Shown: positions 36,146-46,277, counted from the stretch's first letter. The stretch: DNA of 64,000 nt from an uncultured Roseobacter sp. (GCF_947492555.1 NZ_CANLNE010000001.1:806001-870000), one strand, 5' to 3'. A program made the numbers and translations. Notes: generated by a model not told the origin, from the sequence alone.

Positions 36146-36634
36146 ATGACCGGACCCGCTGTGGGCATCATCATGGGCAGCCAATCGGATTGGCCCACAA
36201 TGCGCGAAGCTGCCGACCTGCTCGACACCTTGGGTATCGCTTTCGAGAAACGCATCGTCTCGGCGCACCGCACCCCGGATCGCCTGTGGGACTATGGGCG
36301 CACGGCCGTTGAACGCGGGGTGCAGGTGATCATTGCAGGCGCCGGTGGCGCAGCCCATCTGCCCGGCATGATGGCGTCGAAAACACGTGTGCCGGTGATC
36401 GGCGTGCCGGTGCAGACCAAGGCGCTGTCCGGCGTGGATTCGCTCTACTCCATTCTGCAGATGCCGCGTGGCTACCCGGTCGCCACGATGGCCATCGGCG
36501 CGGCAGGTGCTGCGAACGCCGGGCTGATGGCGGCGGGCATTCTCGCCCTGCAGGATGCCGCATTGGCGGATCGGCTGGATGCGTGGCGCGCCGCGCTCTC
36601 CGCCTCCATCCCCGAGGTTCCGACTGATGACTGA
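36146..36634 (+). CDS. purE: N5-carboxyaminoimidazole ribonucleotide mutase
   Basis: A 162-residue class I PurE converting N5-CAIR to CAIR in purine synthesis. The motifs [28 protein letters not shown] and [13 protein letters not shown] are all present. A GGGAGG ribosome site precedes the ATG. The last eight bases overlap purK, so the pair is translationally coupled and works in sequence (PurK product is PurE substrate). Confidence 0.96.
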   Translation: MTGPAVGIIMGSQSDWPTMREAADLLDTLGIAFEKRIVSAHRTPDRLWDYGRTAVERGVQVIIAGAGGAAHLPGMMASKTRVPVIGVPVQTKALSGVDSLYSILQMPRGYPVATMAIGAAGAANAGLMAAGILALQDAALADRLDAWRAALSASIPEVPTDD

Positions 36635-37694
36635 TCCGCTGCCCACGGGCGCAACAATCGGCATTCTGGGCGGTGGCCAGTTGGGCCGTATGCTGTCGGT
36701 GGCCGCAGCACGGCTTGGGTTTCGCACGCATATCTTCGAGCCCGGCGCCGAGCCACCCGCCGGACATGTTTGTCACCAGCTGACGACGGCTGCGTATGAT
36801 GACGCAGCTGCACTGCAACGCTTTGCGCGTGGCGTCGATGTGGTGACCTACGAATTTGAGAACATTCCCACCGCTGCGCTGGACATCCTCGAAGCGCTCA
36901 AACCGATCAGGCCGGGGCGCGAGGCCCTGCGCATCAGCCAGGACAGGTTGACGGAAAAGACGTTTTTGCAGGATCTCGGGCTGAACGTCGCCCCTTTTGC
37001 AGATGTCGCTGATGCGGAAACCCTGCGAGCGGCTGTCTCGAAAATCGGTGTACCGTCGATCCTGAAAACCCGGCGCTTTGGCTATGATGGCAAGGGGCAA
37101 GCCCGCCTGAAGACCCCCGAAGGTATGGAGGCGGCCTGGGCGGAGATGGTGGATCAACCCGCCATTCTGGAAGGTTTCATCGACTTCACCCACGAGGTTT
37201 CAGTGATCGCAGCGCGCAGCCCACAGGGCGACGTCGCCTGCTATGACCCAGGCGAAAACGTGCACCGTGACGGTATTCTGCACACCACCACCGTGCCCGC
37301 GCGCCTGAGCGCATCGCATCGAACCGATGCCGTGCTGATCGCCGCTAAAATCCTGAACGCGCTCGACTACGTTGGGGTCCTTGGCGTCGAACTCTTCGTC
37401 ACGGCGCAAGGACTGATCGTAAATGAAATCGCGCCGCGCGTGCACAACTCCGGCCATTGGACGCAGAACGGATGTGTCGTGGACCAGTTTGAGCAACATA
37501 TCCGGGCGGTCGCGGGTTGGCCGCTCGGGGACGGTACGCGATATGCAGATGTGGTCATGGAAAATCTGATCGGCGATGACATGGACCGCGTAGACGCATA
37601 TTCCCGGCAGGCGGATACAGCGCTACATCTTTACGGAAAGGCCGAAACAAAGCCGGGACGCAAGATGGGCCACGTGAACCGCGTTGTGAAATAA
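36627..37694 (+). CDS. purK: N5-carboxyaminoimidazole ribonucleotide synthase
   Basis: A 355-residue ATP-grasp enzyme making N5-CAIR from AIR, bicarbonate and ATP. The start [21 protein letters not shown], the [14 protein letters not shown] loop and [15 protein letters not shown] are characteristic. The ATG at 36627 overlaps purE by eight bases; longer frames into purE are not meaningful. It is convergent with phnM eight bases away, with no obvious terminator between. Confidence 0.96.
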   Translation: MTDPLPTGATIGILGGGQLGRMLSVAAARLGFRTHIFEPGAEPPAGHVCHQLTTAAYDDAAALQRFARGVDVVTYEFENIPTAALDILEALKPIRPGREALRISQDRLTEKTFLQDLGLNVAPFADVADAETLRAAVSKIGVPSILKTRRFGYDGKGQARLKTPEGMEAAWAEMVDQPAILEGFIDFTHEVSVIAARSPQGDVACYDPGENVHRDGILHTTTVPARLSASHRTDAVLIAAKILNALDYVGVLGVELFVTAQGLIVNEIAPRVHNSGHWTQNGCVVDQFEQHIRAVAGWPLGDGTRYADVVMENLIGDDMDRVDAYSRQADTALHLYGKAETKPGRKMGHVNRVVK

Positions 37695-37702
37695 TGCAGC
37701 AC

Positions 37703-38848
37703 TCAGGCGGCAAAAAAGCGATCGGCGATCTCACCTGACAGATGACTGAAGCGGCCTGCGACAAGGGTCGCGGCAACGCGGTGTGTTGCGGCATCAAGGA
37801 TCACGATATCTGCGCGCTTGCCCGGTGTCAGGGTCCCCCGGTCGGTCAGGCCGAGCACCTGTGCAGGCCCTTCAGAAACCAGCCGCCAACTCTCGGCAAA
37901 ACCGGCCACACCCGATTTTTCGAGCATCAACGCCGCACGGCGCGGGCTGGGATAGTGATAATCCGAGGCCAGCGCATCGCAGAGCCCCATGCTGATCAGC
38001 TCCAGCGCAGAAACATTCCCGTTGTGCGATCCGCCGCGCACCACGTTGGGCGCACCCAGCACCACGGGATCGCCCGCCGCTTTTGCCGCCTCCGCTGCCG
38101 CCAGCGTCTCGGGAAACTCGGCAATCAGCACGCCCCGGTCATGCCAGATCTTGCGCTGCTCCCGGCTCGCGTCGTCATGGCTGCCCATCCGCTTTCCCTG
38201 CTCGCGCAGTTGCGCGCAGAGCGCATCCAGCGCCTCCGGCACCATGCCTGTCTGCGCATGCAATTCCAGCATCATCGCGAAATGATCATCCGGATTGCGC
38301 CCTGCCTTGAGCGCCTGGCCCACCATACGTGGCGGTTTACGCCCCTCTGAGAGCCGCTGATGCGGCAAGTGGTCGTTGAAAACCACGTAGTCCACACCCC
38401 ACGCATCCATGCGGGACGGCAGGCTTTCATAAAGGTCAAGCAAATGGGTTTCGAACCGCAATTGCGCCCGCAGGTCCGTCACCAACGACGGGCGGACATC
38501 ACGAATCGCGCCAAAAACCTGATCGGCAAACGTGAGGCCGCGCAGCCCACCTTCCCAGCTGATAAACTGTGCCAACACGGCGGTGGTGATGCCATTCGCT
38601 GCCAGCTCCGCCTCGGCAGCGAGAAGACCTTCGGCCATTTGCTTCATGGCGCCTCTGCGCGGCGCGAGGTGGCGCTCAAACCCATCGCCATGCAGATCGA
38701 CAATGCCCGGCAGCACCAGATAGCCGTCGAGGTTCACCGATCTTCCAACCGCACCCTCGACAATTGAACCATCCGAAAGGGACAGATCATCCGGGCTTAA
38801 CCCGTCCGTCCGCAAGACCTGTCCGCCCTGAAGATTAAGGTCGGCCAA
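37703..38848 (-). CDS. phnM: PhnM-type phosphonate-pathway diphosphatase, orphan
   Basis: A 381-residue amidohydrolase-fold protein of the PhnM family, which hydrolyses ribose 1-methylphosphonate 5-triphosphate in the C-P lyase pathway. The metal site [14 protein letters not shown] (47-60), [29 protein letters not shown] and ASDYHYP are conserved. The gene stands apart from any other phn gene in this window and is followed by an exported lipase starting inside its first codons' region (14-base overlap of coding ends on the same strand). The C-P lyase genes may be elsewhere, or this may be a repurposed PhnM. Confidence 0.9.
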   Translation of the reverse strand: MADLNLQGGQVLRTDGLSPDDLSLSDGSIVEGAVGRSVNLDGYLVLPGIVDLHGDGFERHLAPRRGAMKQMAEGLLAAEAELAANGITTAVLAQFISWEGGLRGLTFADQVFGAIRDVRPSLVTDLRAQLRFETHLLDLYESLPSRMDAWGVDYVVFNDHLPHQRLSEGRKPPRMVGQALKAGRNPDDHFAMMLELHAQTGMVPEALDALCAQLREQGKRMGSHDDASREQRKIWHDRGVLIAEFPETLAAAEAAKAAGDPVVLGAPNVVRGGSHNGNVSALELISMGLCDALASDYHYPSPRRAALMLEKSGVAGFAESWRLVSEGPAQVLGLTDRGTLTPGKRADIVILDAATHRVAATLVAGRFSHLSGEIADRFFAA

Positions 38849-39626
38849 TCATTTCCCCCACGCTGGGCACACAATTGCCATTCGGGCAGCCAAGCTGAGA
38901 CAGGACCGCATCAAACCACGTCAGCGAACGATCAAAACGACCGGTGTTCAGAAAGGCCACCGTCTGCGCAATCACCCGTGGGTTGTTCATCATGAAAGTA
39001 TGGGTCACCGGCAGGACGATGTGATCGTTCATGCCTGCCACGCGGGTTGACGCGACCGAGACCTTGCCGTCGTCACGCCCCGGCAAGAGGGAAGAAAAAT
39101 AAGGGTTCAGCGATTGATCGCCCGCGATCACGCCAAGATCGAATGTGACCGCCGGCAAGCGGCGCGGTAGATCCTCTGGCCCTGTGCCCAGCTGCGCGCC
39201 CGCCGGACCGCTGATCCAGTCAAAGGCTTCAATATCGTCAAGCGCATCCACGACCTCGCTGCCCTGGTTGGGCGGAGCCAACATCACAACGCGGCCGATC
39301 CGACCGGGATTTGCACTCACCACCCACTGCCGCAACAGGATACCGCCCATCGAGTGGGTCACAAAGTCGACCTTGCCGCGCGGTCCGCAGTTTGCCATCG
39401 CATCCGGCAGCGTTTGCGCAACGAGTTCCGCAACGGGCGCTTCGGTTGACGGGTAGCCCGGACGCACAACCGTATAGCCTTCCGCATTCAACGCCGCTTC
39501 CATCACAGCAAAAGAAAGCTCGGTACGCGCCAGTCCATGCAACAAGACGACACATCTCGCTTGCGCCGTCGTTGCCGCAACGACGAAAGCACAGGCGGTC
39601 AGCAGAATTCTTGCAGCTCTGGTCAT
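38835..39626 (-). CDS. Exported alpha/beta hydrolase (lipase-like)
   Basis: A 263-residue exported hydrolase. The signal peptide spans about residues 1-23 ([16 protein letters not shown]). The oxyanion region is [10 protein letters not shown], the nucleophile elbow THSMGG has Ser92, and VTHTFMM near the end provides the likely catalytic His. It resembles bacterial class 2 lipases/PGAP1-like esterases. The ATG at 39626 begins the signal; the frame continues upstream into a non-signal stretch. Its 3' end overlaps the start of phnM by 14 bases, so the two may share a transcript. Confidence 0.85.
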   Translation of the reverse strand: MTRAARILLTACAFVVAATTAQARCVVLLHGLARTELSFAVMEAALNAEGYTVVRPGYPSTEAPVAELVAQTLPDAMANCGPRGKVDFVTHSMGGILLRQWVVSANPGRIGRVVMLAPPNQGSEVVDALDDIEAFDWISGPAGAQLGTGPEDLPRRLPAVTFDLGVIAGDQSLNPYFSSLLPGRDDGKVSVASTRVAGMNDHIVLPVTHTFMMNNPRVIAQTVAFLNTGRFDRSLTWFDAVLSQLGCPNGNCVPSVGEMIGRP

Positions 39627-39697
39627 AGCTAATGAGATAATGCGAATGTGGTCGCAACAACAGTGTAACGTCACGCCTATTTGGCGAAAGAGGGATT

Positions 39698-40153
39698 ATG
39701 TCATCAAAAGCGGTGCGTTTGGCAGCACGGGCAGTGATTGTTCACGAGGATCGCCTGCTTTTGGTAAATGCCTGGGCGAATGAGCGCAGCACCCTGCTCT
39801 GTGCCCCAGGCGGCGGTGTCGAATTGGGGGCATCACTGACGGATAATCTGGCGCGTGAAGTGGAGGAAGAAACGGGACTTACTATTAAGGTGGGCGCGCC
39901 CTGTCTGGTCAATGAGTTTCACGATCCGGGCATCGGCTTTCATCAGGTCGAGGTATTCTTTCGGTGCAGTATCGAAGGCAGCCCGGTCATCCCTCGCAGC
40001 TGGCAGGACCCGGAGAGGATCGTGGACCGGCATGTCTGGGCTACGGAAGCTGAGGCCTCCAAACTACACATCAAGCCCGATAGCCTGATCAGCATAGCCT
40101 TTTCGCAAACCCAAGAGATCAGCTACGACCCCCTTGAGCGGATCGTGATGTGA
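39698..40153 (+). CDS. NUDIX hydrolase
   Basis: A 151-residue NUDIX protein. The complete NUDIX box is GGGVELGASLTDNLAREVEEETGL (pattern Gx5Ex7REVxEExG), near residues 38-61, inside an alpha-beta-alpha fold starting KAVRLAARAVIVHEDRLLLV. Such enzymes cleave nucleoside diphosphates linked to another group; the substrate is not readable. GAGGGATT precedes the ATG. Its last 35 bases overlap the convergent DMT transporter gene. Confidence 0.9.
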   Translation: MSSKAVRLAARAVIVHEDRLLLVNAWANERSTLLCAPGGGVELGASLTDNLAREVEEETGLTIKVGAPCLVNEFHDPGIGFHQVEVFFRCSIEGSPVIPRSWQDPERIVDRHVWATEAEASKLHIKPDSLISIAFSQTQEISYDPLERIVM

Positions 40154-40967
40154 TGGCCAGTGCTATGCCGAAAATCACCATCACAGACGCAACGGCAACG
40201 ATCACTGTGACAGGTTCGCCTAACAAGACTGCCCCGCCAATCAGGGCGATGACCGGGACGGACAGTTGCACCACAGGTGCCAGGTTCTGCGGCAGTTGTG
40301 GTAGCACGCTGTACCACAGCGCATAGCCCAGGCCCGATGTGACACCGCCGCAAAGGATCCCAAGCCCCCAGCCAATAGCGGTGGTCCGCGTTGCAAGGCC
40401 AACCAAGACAATCGTGACAACGGGCAGGCAGAGAATAAAGTTGGCCGTTGTTGCCGCGAGAGGATTAACCGACCCCCGGCCAGAGATGGTGTAGACTGCC
40501 CAACCCAATCCGGCGATGACCATGAAAGCAGCGCCGATGGCATCCGACTGGCCACCAGGCCCTGGCCACAACGCAAGCAGCAGCCCCAGAAAGGCAATTC
40601 CTGCCCCGAGAAGCTGCCGGCCATTCGGGTGCGCACCCGTCGCTGCCGCGTGGGCAAACATTGAAATCTGGACAACACCGAAGAGGATCAAGGCGCCAAG
40701 ACCTGCATCAAGGGTCAAATAGGCCAGAGAAAACCCAGCCATATAGGCCGCAAGACTGACGGCTCCAGCCGCCCGATCACGTTGAAAAAGCTCAATTTTG
40801 CCGACCTTTACGGTCATGATCATGCTAAGCACCACCACGCCCGAAAGAACGCGAATAATGGCAAAGCTGCTTGGATCAATGTACCCACCATCCACGGCCA
40901 ACCGGGTAAGGATGGAATTGGCCGCAAAAGCGATCATCGTGAGGCAAGTTAGAAAAAACAAACGCAT
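40119..40967 (-). CDS. EamA-family DMT transporter
   Basis: A 282-residue inner-membrane protein with about ten transmembrane helices in two EamA repeats (for example FFLTCLTMIAFAANSILTRLA at the start and LSVPVIALIGGAVLLGEPVT near 235-255). The GEPVT box in the second repeat is typical. These transporters export or import amino acids, metabolites or drugs; the substrate is unknown. It is convergent with, and overlaps, the NUDIX gene by 35 bases. No partner gene is evident. Confidence 0.9.
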   Translation of the reverse strand: MRLFFLTCLTMIAFAANSILTRLAVDGGYIDPSSFAIIRVLSGVVVLSMIMTVKVGKIELFQRDRAAGAVSLAAYMAGFSLAYLTLDAGLGALILFGVVQISMFAHAAATGAHPNGRQLLGAGIAFLGLLLALWPGPGGQSDAIGAAFMVIAGLGWAVYTISGRGSVNPLAATTANFILCLPVVTIVLVGLATRTTAIGWGLGILCGGVTSGLGYALWYSVLPQLPQNLAPVVQLSVPVIALIGGAVLLGEPVTVIVAVASVMVIFGIALAITSRSAQGGRS

Positions 40968-41342
40968 GATACGGCAATAGCTTTTCCATCATCGGCCGCC
41001 AACCCGTTCCCACTGCCCAGTTTCGCAAAGGTCGCTGTCATCCAGCAGCTTTCCCCATTTTTGAACTTTTGTAGTCTGCCTCCCAAAAATTCCCCAAAAG
41101 ACGCGAACGTGTTTGCCATTTGCATCAGAGGTCGGTGGGCAGCACCAATGAAAGCTCTTGTGCCAACGCAGGATCTGCGCGTCTTGGCGGTGACAACAGC
41201 TTTGCTGGGGCTGCGGCGCTCTGTTTCGGCAGGTTTCCATACCAAGGCAATCTTCAGAGATGGAACCTGCTTGGCAAGGTGCACTCTTCTGCAACGAAGA
41301 GGTACTTCTGACCCCGTTCGATCACCATGTCCGACTAAGCTT
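40968..41342. other. Gene-free gap of 375 bases
   Basis: Both strands are open for more than 100 codons here, but neither frame shows a recognised domain, a convincing ribosome site or the local codon pattern, and both run into the kinase gene antisense or out of frame. It may be spacer or decayed sequence. No terminator with a T-run was found. Confidence 0.5.
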
Positions 41343-42077
41343 CTAGACCGTAAGGCGCACTTCGATGGTGATCCCGCGACCTTCAGAGTTTTCAATGATT
41401 TTGACGTCGCCGTCGTAGTGCTGTGCAATCTTGCGTGTGACAGCCAAGCCCATCCCGCTGCCTTCCACTTCATCCCGTGGACGCAGAGTCGTCATCGCGC
41501 CAAAAACCTTCTCATGATAGCCGACAGGGATACCGGGGCCGTTGTCGCGCACGGACAAAACGACCTGGCCTGCATCGCGATAACAAGAGACAATGACTTT
41601 TCCGACGGTGCGGTCGTGATGTTTAATCGCGTTTGAGATAAGCGCTGTCAGCAAGGTCAGAATGTCTCTGTCGCCTATCTCGATCTGATGGCAATCCAGC
41701 GCGTGCACAACTGTGAAGCCAGACGGAATGCGCATTTCTTCGAGCACATCGTCCAGCGCGATGTTAAGATCGATTTCTTCAACCGACTGCATTCTTCCAA
41801 CCCGCGAAAATGTCAGCAGATCGACAAGCATACGATCAAGTCGACCTGTATGTCGGTTCATCAACTCAATGCTCTCCGCAACGGAGCCATCCACTTTCAC
41901 GCCCGCTTCCGTCAAGTCTTCGGCGATCCATTGAGGGAGTTCGATGAGCGCGCGTACGGAATTGCGCACATCATGGCTGATAAGATAAATGAAATCTTCG
42001 AAATCATTCGATGAGAGCGATGTCATCCCTGGCGCCGCTCCTGCAGTCGCGCCATACGAAGAAACATGTTGTGTCAT
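41343..42077 (-). CDS. Soluble sensor-type histidine kinase
   Basis: A 244-residue kinase with no membrane segment. A short N-terminus leads into a HisKA-like dimerisation domain (His35 in YLISHDVRNSV) and a HATPase_c domain with the N-box ISNAIKHHD, G1 DNGPGIP and G2 GSGMGLAV. The catalytic part is strikingly like that of the large kinase at 43729-45705 (shared NAIKHHDRT and LRPRDEVEGSG). The ATG at 42077 is preferred; another start 19 codons upstream is possible. It lies 75 bases after the solute-binding protein on the same strand, so the two are probably co-transcribed. It lacks its own sensor domain and may act on the same receiver. Confidence 0.85.
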   Translation of the reverse strand: MTQHVSSYGATAGAAPGMTSLSSNDFEDFIYLISHDVRNSVRALIELPQWIAEDLTEAGVKVDGSVAESIELMNRHTGRLDRMLVDLLTFSRVGRMQSVEEIDLNIALDDVLEEMRIPSGFTVVHALDCHQIEIGDRDILTLLTALISNAIKHHDRTVGKVIVSCYRDAGQVVLSVRDNGPGIPVGYHEKVFGAMTTLRPRDEVEGSGMGLAVTRKIAQHYDGDVKIIENSEGRGITIEVRLTV

Positions 42078-42152
42078 GAGAAAGGCCCTGAGAGTTCTTG
42101 TCGAAGACAGCATAGGAAACAGCGCTGAACACACTGTTAACGTGGTTGGATT

Positions 42153-43643
42153 TCAGGCCTCGTTCTTATCCCTCAGATGACGCGAAACCGCTCTCGGATA
42201 CTGTCTTCGCAACTGTCGCCACCTTTCGATTTGCCCGGCGCGCCCGGCGCGACTGGTGATCATTTCCCAAAGTTGCGACGCTCTCTCCAGCGCTCTTTTC
42301 GGCGTGACATCCCCATTGAGTGCGTCAGCGAGCGCTTCGTTCAGAACGCGAAAATACTCTGCTTGCCCCACAAGATAGAGGTCGGGTATCGCTTGCCGCA
42401 AACTTGCCTTGTGCACATCCAAAAACGGTTTGGAGTAGACCTCCTGAATGACGGGGTCATCGTAGTGCTCCGGTCTATTCGGGTCGAAAAAGCCTCCACT
42501 TTCTCGCACCGCTCGCGTTGACATTTCCGGGCTCGAAGCAAACAGCGAAAACAGATACCCAATCCGAGGCCGTGCCGAGGCGCGACTAATCACATAGCTC
42601 CAACCCCAGTTGAAGTACGGGATCGGCACAACTGCGCCGCCGGGTCCGATTGCCCCTCCCGGTGTTGGGCCATAGCTTAACCGGTCTTTCACGGCGGAAC
42701 CTGCTTGGTTGTAGTATTTCTGTGCCCCGCCCCACCCGATATTGCAGTATGACCGGCCTTCAGCGAACCGCTGCCATGTTTCGGAAAACTTTGAACTTGT
42801 AGCACTTGGGTGGAGAAACTCGGCCGACCTGATCATGTCTTCCAGAGCGGCACAACCCTCGGCAGAGTCGATCTGGGATGCCATTTCTTCCGAGAACGGC
42901 CATACACCATACGCATGGAAACGGACCCACCATTCCCAACCAAGATACTCAGGCGATCTCAGGAGCACTCCACCCCACTGATTGTCATCCGGACGGTGAA
43001 ACCACTCCATCTGACGATCCAATTCCGCCCAACTGCGGGGAACCTCCAAAGCGGCACCAAAACGGTCCTCATACCTTGCCCTCTCGTCTGGGTCCTCAAG
43101 CATATCCTTGTGATAGAACATGAGATAGGCATCGCCATCCGCCTGAAAACCATAGATTTTTTGATCGAAACTATCCCCGATACTATAAAGCGCACCTTCG
43201 CGAAATGCCCGTGGTTCATACTCGAAAGCGAATGCGTCCAGGGGCAGAAGAACATCCGATGCAACCAAATCGGCAACGCCAAAGGTTGCTGGCAGTGCAA
43301 CATCAAACTGACTCTCGCCTGCCATCACTTCCAGCGCAATCTGCGTGTTCAAGCTCTCTGATGCGATAATTCGCAGGTGAATTGCCACGCCCGTCATCTC
43401 AGTGAACATCCGCGCAATGGGTTCCAGGTTCTTCTGGGATCCGTTTGGACATAGAACAGACAGCGCGCCAGGGGTTGAACCAACCGCATCCTTCACCGCC
43501 TCCGCGACGTGCAGATGCAGCGGCGCCCTTGGTTGCCCGATTGCACCAACGGGCAAAATGCTCGAAAGACCGATTGCCGCGCCGGATTGAATAAGAGAGC
43601 GACGCGACAACGATGCCTTGGGCGCTCTTTTTCTGCTAGACAT
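42153..43643 (-). CDS. Tat-exported extracellular solute-binding protein
   Basis: A 496-residue periplasmic binding protein of the family 1 (sugar-type) class. The N-terminus holds a twin-arginine signal, SRRSLIQSG (Arg14-Arg15), followed by a hydrophobic stretch. The mature protein shows the clamp pattern LSVLCPNGSQKNLEPIARMF, FDVALPATFGVADLV, YGFQADGDAYLMFYHKD and FNWGWSYVISR. No permease or ATPase gene is adjacent, so it is not part of a local ABC importer. It is divergent from a membrane histidine kinase (85-base gap) and followed by a soluble kinase, suggesting it reports ligand binding to that system. GGGGAGG decides the start at 43643. Confidence 0.88.
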   Translation of the reverse strand: MSSRKRAPKASLSRRSLIQSGAAIGLSSILPVGAIGQPRAPLHLHVAEAVKDAVGSTPGALSVLCPNGSQKNLEPIARMFTEMTGVAIHLRIIASESLNTQIALEVMAGESQFDVALPATFGVADLVASDVLLPLDAFAFEYEPRAFREGALYSIGDSFDQKIYGFQADGDAYLMFYHKDMLEDPDERARYEDRFGAALEVPRSWAELDRQMEWFHRPDDNQWGGVLLRSPEYLGWEWWVRFHAYGVWPFSEEMASQIDSAEGCAALEDMIRSAEFLHPSATSSKFSETWQRFAEGRSYCNIGWGGAQKYYNQAGSAVKDRLSYGPTPGGAIGPGGAVVPIPYFNWGWSYVISRASARPRIGYLFSLFASSPEMSTRAVRESGGFFDPNRPEHYDDPVIQEVYSKPFLDVHKASLRQAIPDLYLVGQAEYFRVLNEALADALNGDVTPKRALERASQLWEMITSRAGRAGQIERWRQLRRQYPRAVSRHLRDKNEA

Positions 43644-43728
43644 ACGCGCGTTCCTCCCCGGCGATATCGGGAGATTAGTTTTGTGCACTTAAGATAAGTT
43701 TAAGCCATCCTGTTATACGTACCCAGCT

Positions 43729-45705
43729 GTGGAATCGCCAACGCCCCCCCTGCCCGCGAAGCGCGGCCTGTTCTCTGGAATTGTTGCCCGTTTGAGGTTG
43801 CTTCTCTTGGCTGTTGGCCTGGTCACGGTAGCGGCCTGTCTTGCAGGGTTTACGCAGCTAAGAGATATCTCTTCGGCCCACAGAGAGTTGACCCGTGGCG
43901 CGCTGCCGTTTCTGACCAAAACGCAAGCGGTAGAACGCAATCTGAACAATATGTTCATGTCGCTCGAACGTGCGAATTTTGCTGAAGACATCAATCAGTT
44001 GAATGACGCGAAAAGCACACTTCTTCAAAAGATACAGAGTTTTCGCGATCAGGTGCTTGGCGTCATCGAAACCCATGGCGGCTCCGATTTGACGGATCGC
44101 CTGATCACCCGGTTGAAACAGTTGGAAAACTCCGCCGAGGCATTGTTCGATCAGAAAGAGGTTCTTTTCACGACCGAAACCACAATTGAGGAACTCAAAA
44201 GCGATTTAGACCGCATCGGGGCCGAGGCGCGCAGGGCGCTGCAGAACCTGACTTACGTGACCACAATCGAGATTGAAAATTTGCTAAGCAAGGCACGTTC
44301 GGGGAGTACGCCGCCCGTAGATGTCATTGATCAACTGTTCTCAGACTTGTTTCTGGCCTCTCTCAACCTCACCAGCCTGTCCATGGATATCGAAACTGTT
44401 ATTGATCTCGCGCGGTTTGATCCCGGCGCCGAGACCTCTGGCTCGTTTCGACAGTTGCGCACGACACTGGATCGCAAACTACGGCGTGTGGCAGCCATCC
44501 TGTCGCAAGTCGCCCCCAGTCCGCAGCGCAAGGAATTGGCAGGGCTGACAATCAAGCTGAATTCAGTGCTGCTCGGGGACCAAGGTTTGATCGCCATTGG
44601 TGAGGCACGGCTGGCTCACCAAGAGAAACTGGTGGCCCTTCGGGAAGCGCGAGTGGCGCTTGGCGGAGAAATCTCGCAATTCGTGGACGTCTTGGCGGAA
44701 CAATCGGCTGCCTCTGTTGCCGAAAAATCTCAACATCTGAGCACCGCGACACAGCTTTTGTCTCTTGTCCTGGCAATATCCCTGTTTTTGGCGGCCATGA
44801 CCACATTGGTGGGCAATTCGATCATTATTGAAAAGCAAATCAACCGCCGAATGGGGCGCCTGGATTACGCGGTACGAGCAATTGCAGGAGGCAATCTCAA
44901 TCATCCCATCGACGTGGAAGGTCAGGATGAATTGGGTGACATTGCACGCGCCCTCTCCATTTTTAAGCAAAACGCTGAGGAACTCCGGCGTTCGAATATC
45001 GATCTTGAACGTTTTGCCTATGTGGCCGCCCATGATCTGCGTTCACCACTCCGAGCTGTGTACGACCTGGCGGAGTGGACGTTGGAAGATGGGGAAAACG
45101 CGTTGTCTACAGATAGCCGGGCGTACCTCGAAATGATGCAAGTGAGAGCGAAACGGCTGGACCGCTTGCTCACCGACTTGTTGGATTACGCACGCGCCGG
45201 ACAAGAAGAAGAAGGTCTCGCCAATTTGGATATGGAGAAGCTGGTCGGACAGATTTCGACGTTACTGAACCCGCAGGAAGGGTTCAGTATCAGATACAGC
45301 GGAGACGTTAGGGCAATACGCACCCATGCCACACCGTTGACGCAAATCCTGATCAACCTGATTTCCAACGCAATAAAACATCATGACCGGACTATTGGGC
45401 ACATCACCGTTTCCGCGGTATTTGACGGTGAACATCTTGTTGTGGAAGTTGCAGATGATGGCCCTGGCATTCCGCAGGAGTATCAGCAGCGCATTTATCA
45501 ATTGTTCCAGACGCTGCGCCCACGGGATGAAGTAGAAGGCAGCGGTTTGGGTCTCGCAATCATTCGTAAACTACTGGACCGCTACAAGACAGATATTGTG
45601 CTGGAATCGAATCCGGACAAAGAGCGCGGCGCGCGCTTCCGTTTCAGTTTCCCGGCCGAAGAGTGTGTTGAACGGCCAGATTCAGCCCAAGCGAACGCGG
45701 CCTGA
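43729..45705 (+). CDS. Membrane histidine kinase with helical periplasmic sensor and HAMP
   Basis: A 658-residue kinase: TM1 about 22-42, a long helical periplasmic domain (43-341), TM2 342-366, HAMP about 367-420 (MGRLDYAVRAIAGGNLNHPI), His435 in YVAAHDLRSPLRAV, N-box at 547, G1 DDGPGIP at 577 and G2 GSGLGLA at 604-610. The paired-helix sensor of about 300 residues resembles that of TorS, which reads a periplasmic binding protein. The start is GTG at 43729, the only start leaving TM1 intact. Divergent from the solute-binding protein and followed 24 bases later by a stand-alone receiver, its likely partner. Confidence 0.9.
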   Translation: MESPTPPLPAKRGLFSGIVARLRLLLLAVGLVTVAACLAGFTQLRDISSAHRELTRGALPFLTKTQAVERNLNNMFMSLERANFAEDINQLNDAKSTLLQKIQSFRDQVLGVIETHGGSDLTDRLITRLKQLENSAEALFDQKEVLFTTETTIEELKSDLDRIGAEARRALQNLTYVTTIEIENLLSKARSGSTPPVDVIDQLFSDLFLASLNLTSLSMDIETVIDLARFDPGAETSGSFRQLRTTLDRKLRRVAAILSQVAPSPQRKELAGLTIKLNSVLLGDQGLIAIGEARLAHQEKLVALREARVALGGEISQFVDVLAEQSAASVAEKSQHLSTATQLLSLVLAISLFLAAMTTLVGNSIIIEKQINRRMGRLDYAVRAIAGGNLNHPIDVEGQDELGDIARALSIFKQNAEELRRSNIDLERFAYVAAHDLRSPLRAVYDLAEWTLEDGENALSTDSRAYLEMMQVRAKRLDRLLTDLLDYARAGQEEEGLANLDMEKLVGQISTLLNPQEGFSIRYSGDVRAIRTHATPLTQILINLISNAIKHHDRTIGHITVSAVFDGEHLVVEVADDGPGIPQEYQQRIYQLFQTLRPRDEVEGSGLGLAIIRKLLDRYKTDIVLESNPDKERGARFRFSFPAEECVERPDSAQANAA

Positions 45706-45729
45706 GAACAATTTGTACGAGGTTAGATG

Positions 45730-46167
45730 ATGCAGGACAAAACAAAAGAGGCAACGTTTCTTCTGGTCGATGACGACGTCATCAGCATAATGGCAATGAA
45801 ACGCGCCTTGAAGAAACTCAAAATCGTCAACAAAACGCTGGTGGCAAAAGACGGGCAGGAAGCTCTGGATATCCTGCGGGCTGCTGCAGATGAGGGGCCG
45901 GGCGGGTTGCCTCCGTTTATTGTGACACTGGATCTGAACATGCCCAGGATGAATGGATTGGAGTTTCTGGAATCTGTCCGTGCAGACCCCGCTCTGCAAC
46001 GAACTGTCGTGTTTGTTTTTACCACATCGGATATGCCCCGTGATATCCAATCGGCCTACAGCAAAAATGTCGCCGGTTATCTTGTAAAGGAAAACCCAAG
46101 CGAGACATTTTCGGAAGCGCTCGAGATGTTGGGGAGCTACTCCCGGATTGTCGAACTGCCGGCTTAA
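45730..46167 (+). CDS. Stand-alone response regulator receiver (Rcp1-like)
   Basis: A 145-residue single receiver domain without an output domain. The acidic pocket Asp14-Asp15-Asp16, acceptor Asp68 in TLDLNMPRMNG, Thr98/Thr99 in FTTSD and Lys120 in YLVKEN are all present. The inserted loop ADEGPGGLPPF is typical of Rcp1-type regulators that pair with phytochrome-like kinases. It lies 24 bases after the membrane kinase. A second ATG one codon upstream is possible. Its output must pass by protein-protein contact or phosphotransfer; the target is not in the window. Confidence 0.93.
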   Translation: MQDKTKEATFLLVDDDVISIMAMKRALKKLKIVNKTLVAKDGQEALDILRAAADEGPGGLPPFIVTLDLNMPRMNGLEFLESVRADPALQRTVVFVFTTSDMPRDIQSAYSKNVAGYLVKENPSETFSEALEMLGSYSRIVELPA

Positions 46168-46189
46168 GAGTCGACAGGAGTCGGTTCAT

Positions 46190-46205
46190 GTGCGCCTAGG
46201 CGCAC
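46190..46205. repeat. Perfect 16-base palindrome after the receiver gene
   Basis: GTGCGCCTAGGCGCAC reads the same on both strands and begins 23 bases after the stop codon. It may form part of the transcript end or be a protein-binding site. Confidence 0.5.
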
Positions 46206-46277
46206 CTCTCGAGACGTCCCGGCGGATATTTTACCGTGGGCTCCCGAAAACGGCATTCAATAGATGTGACACAAAAA

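Noticed and set aside
41061-41636. 191-codon open frame over the gap before the soluble kinase
   Set aside because: It runs antisense into the kinase gene and has no recognised domain.
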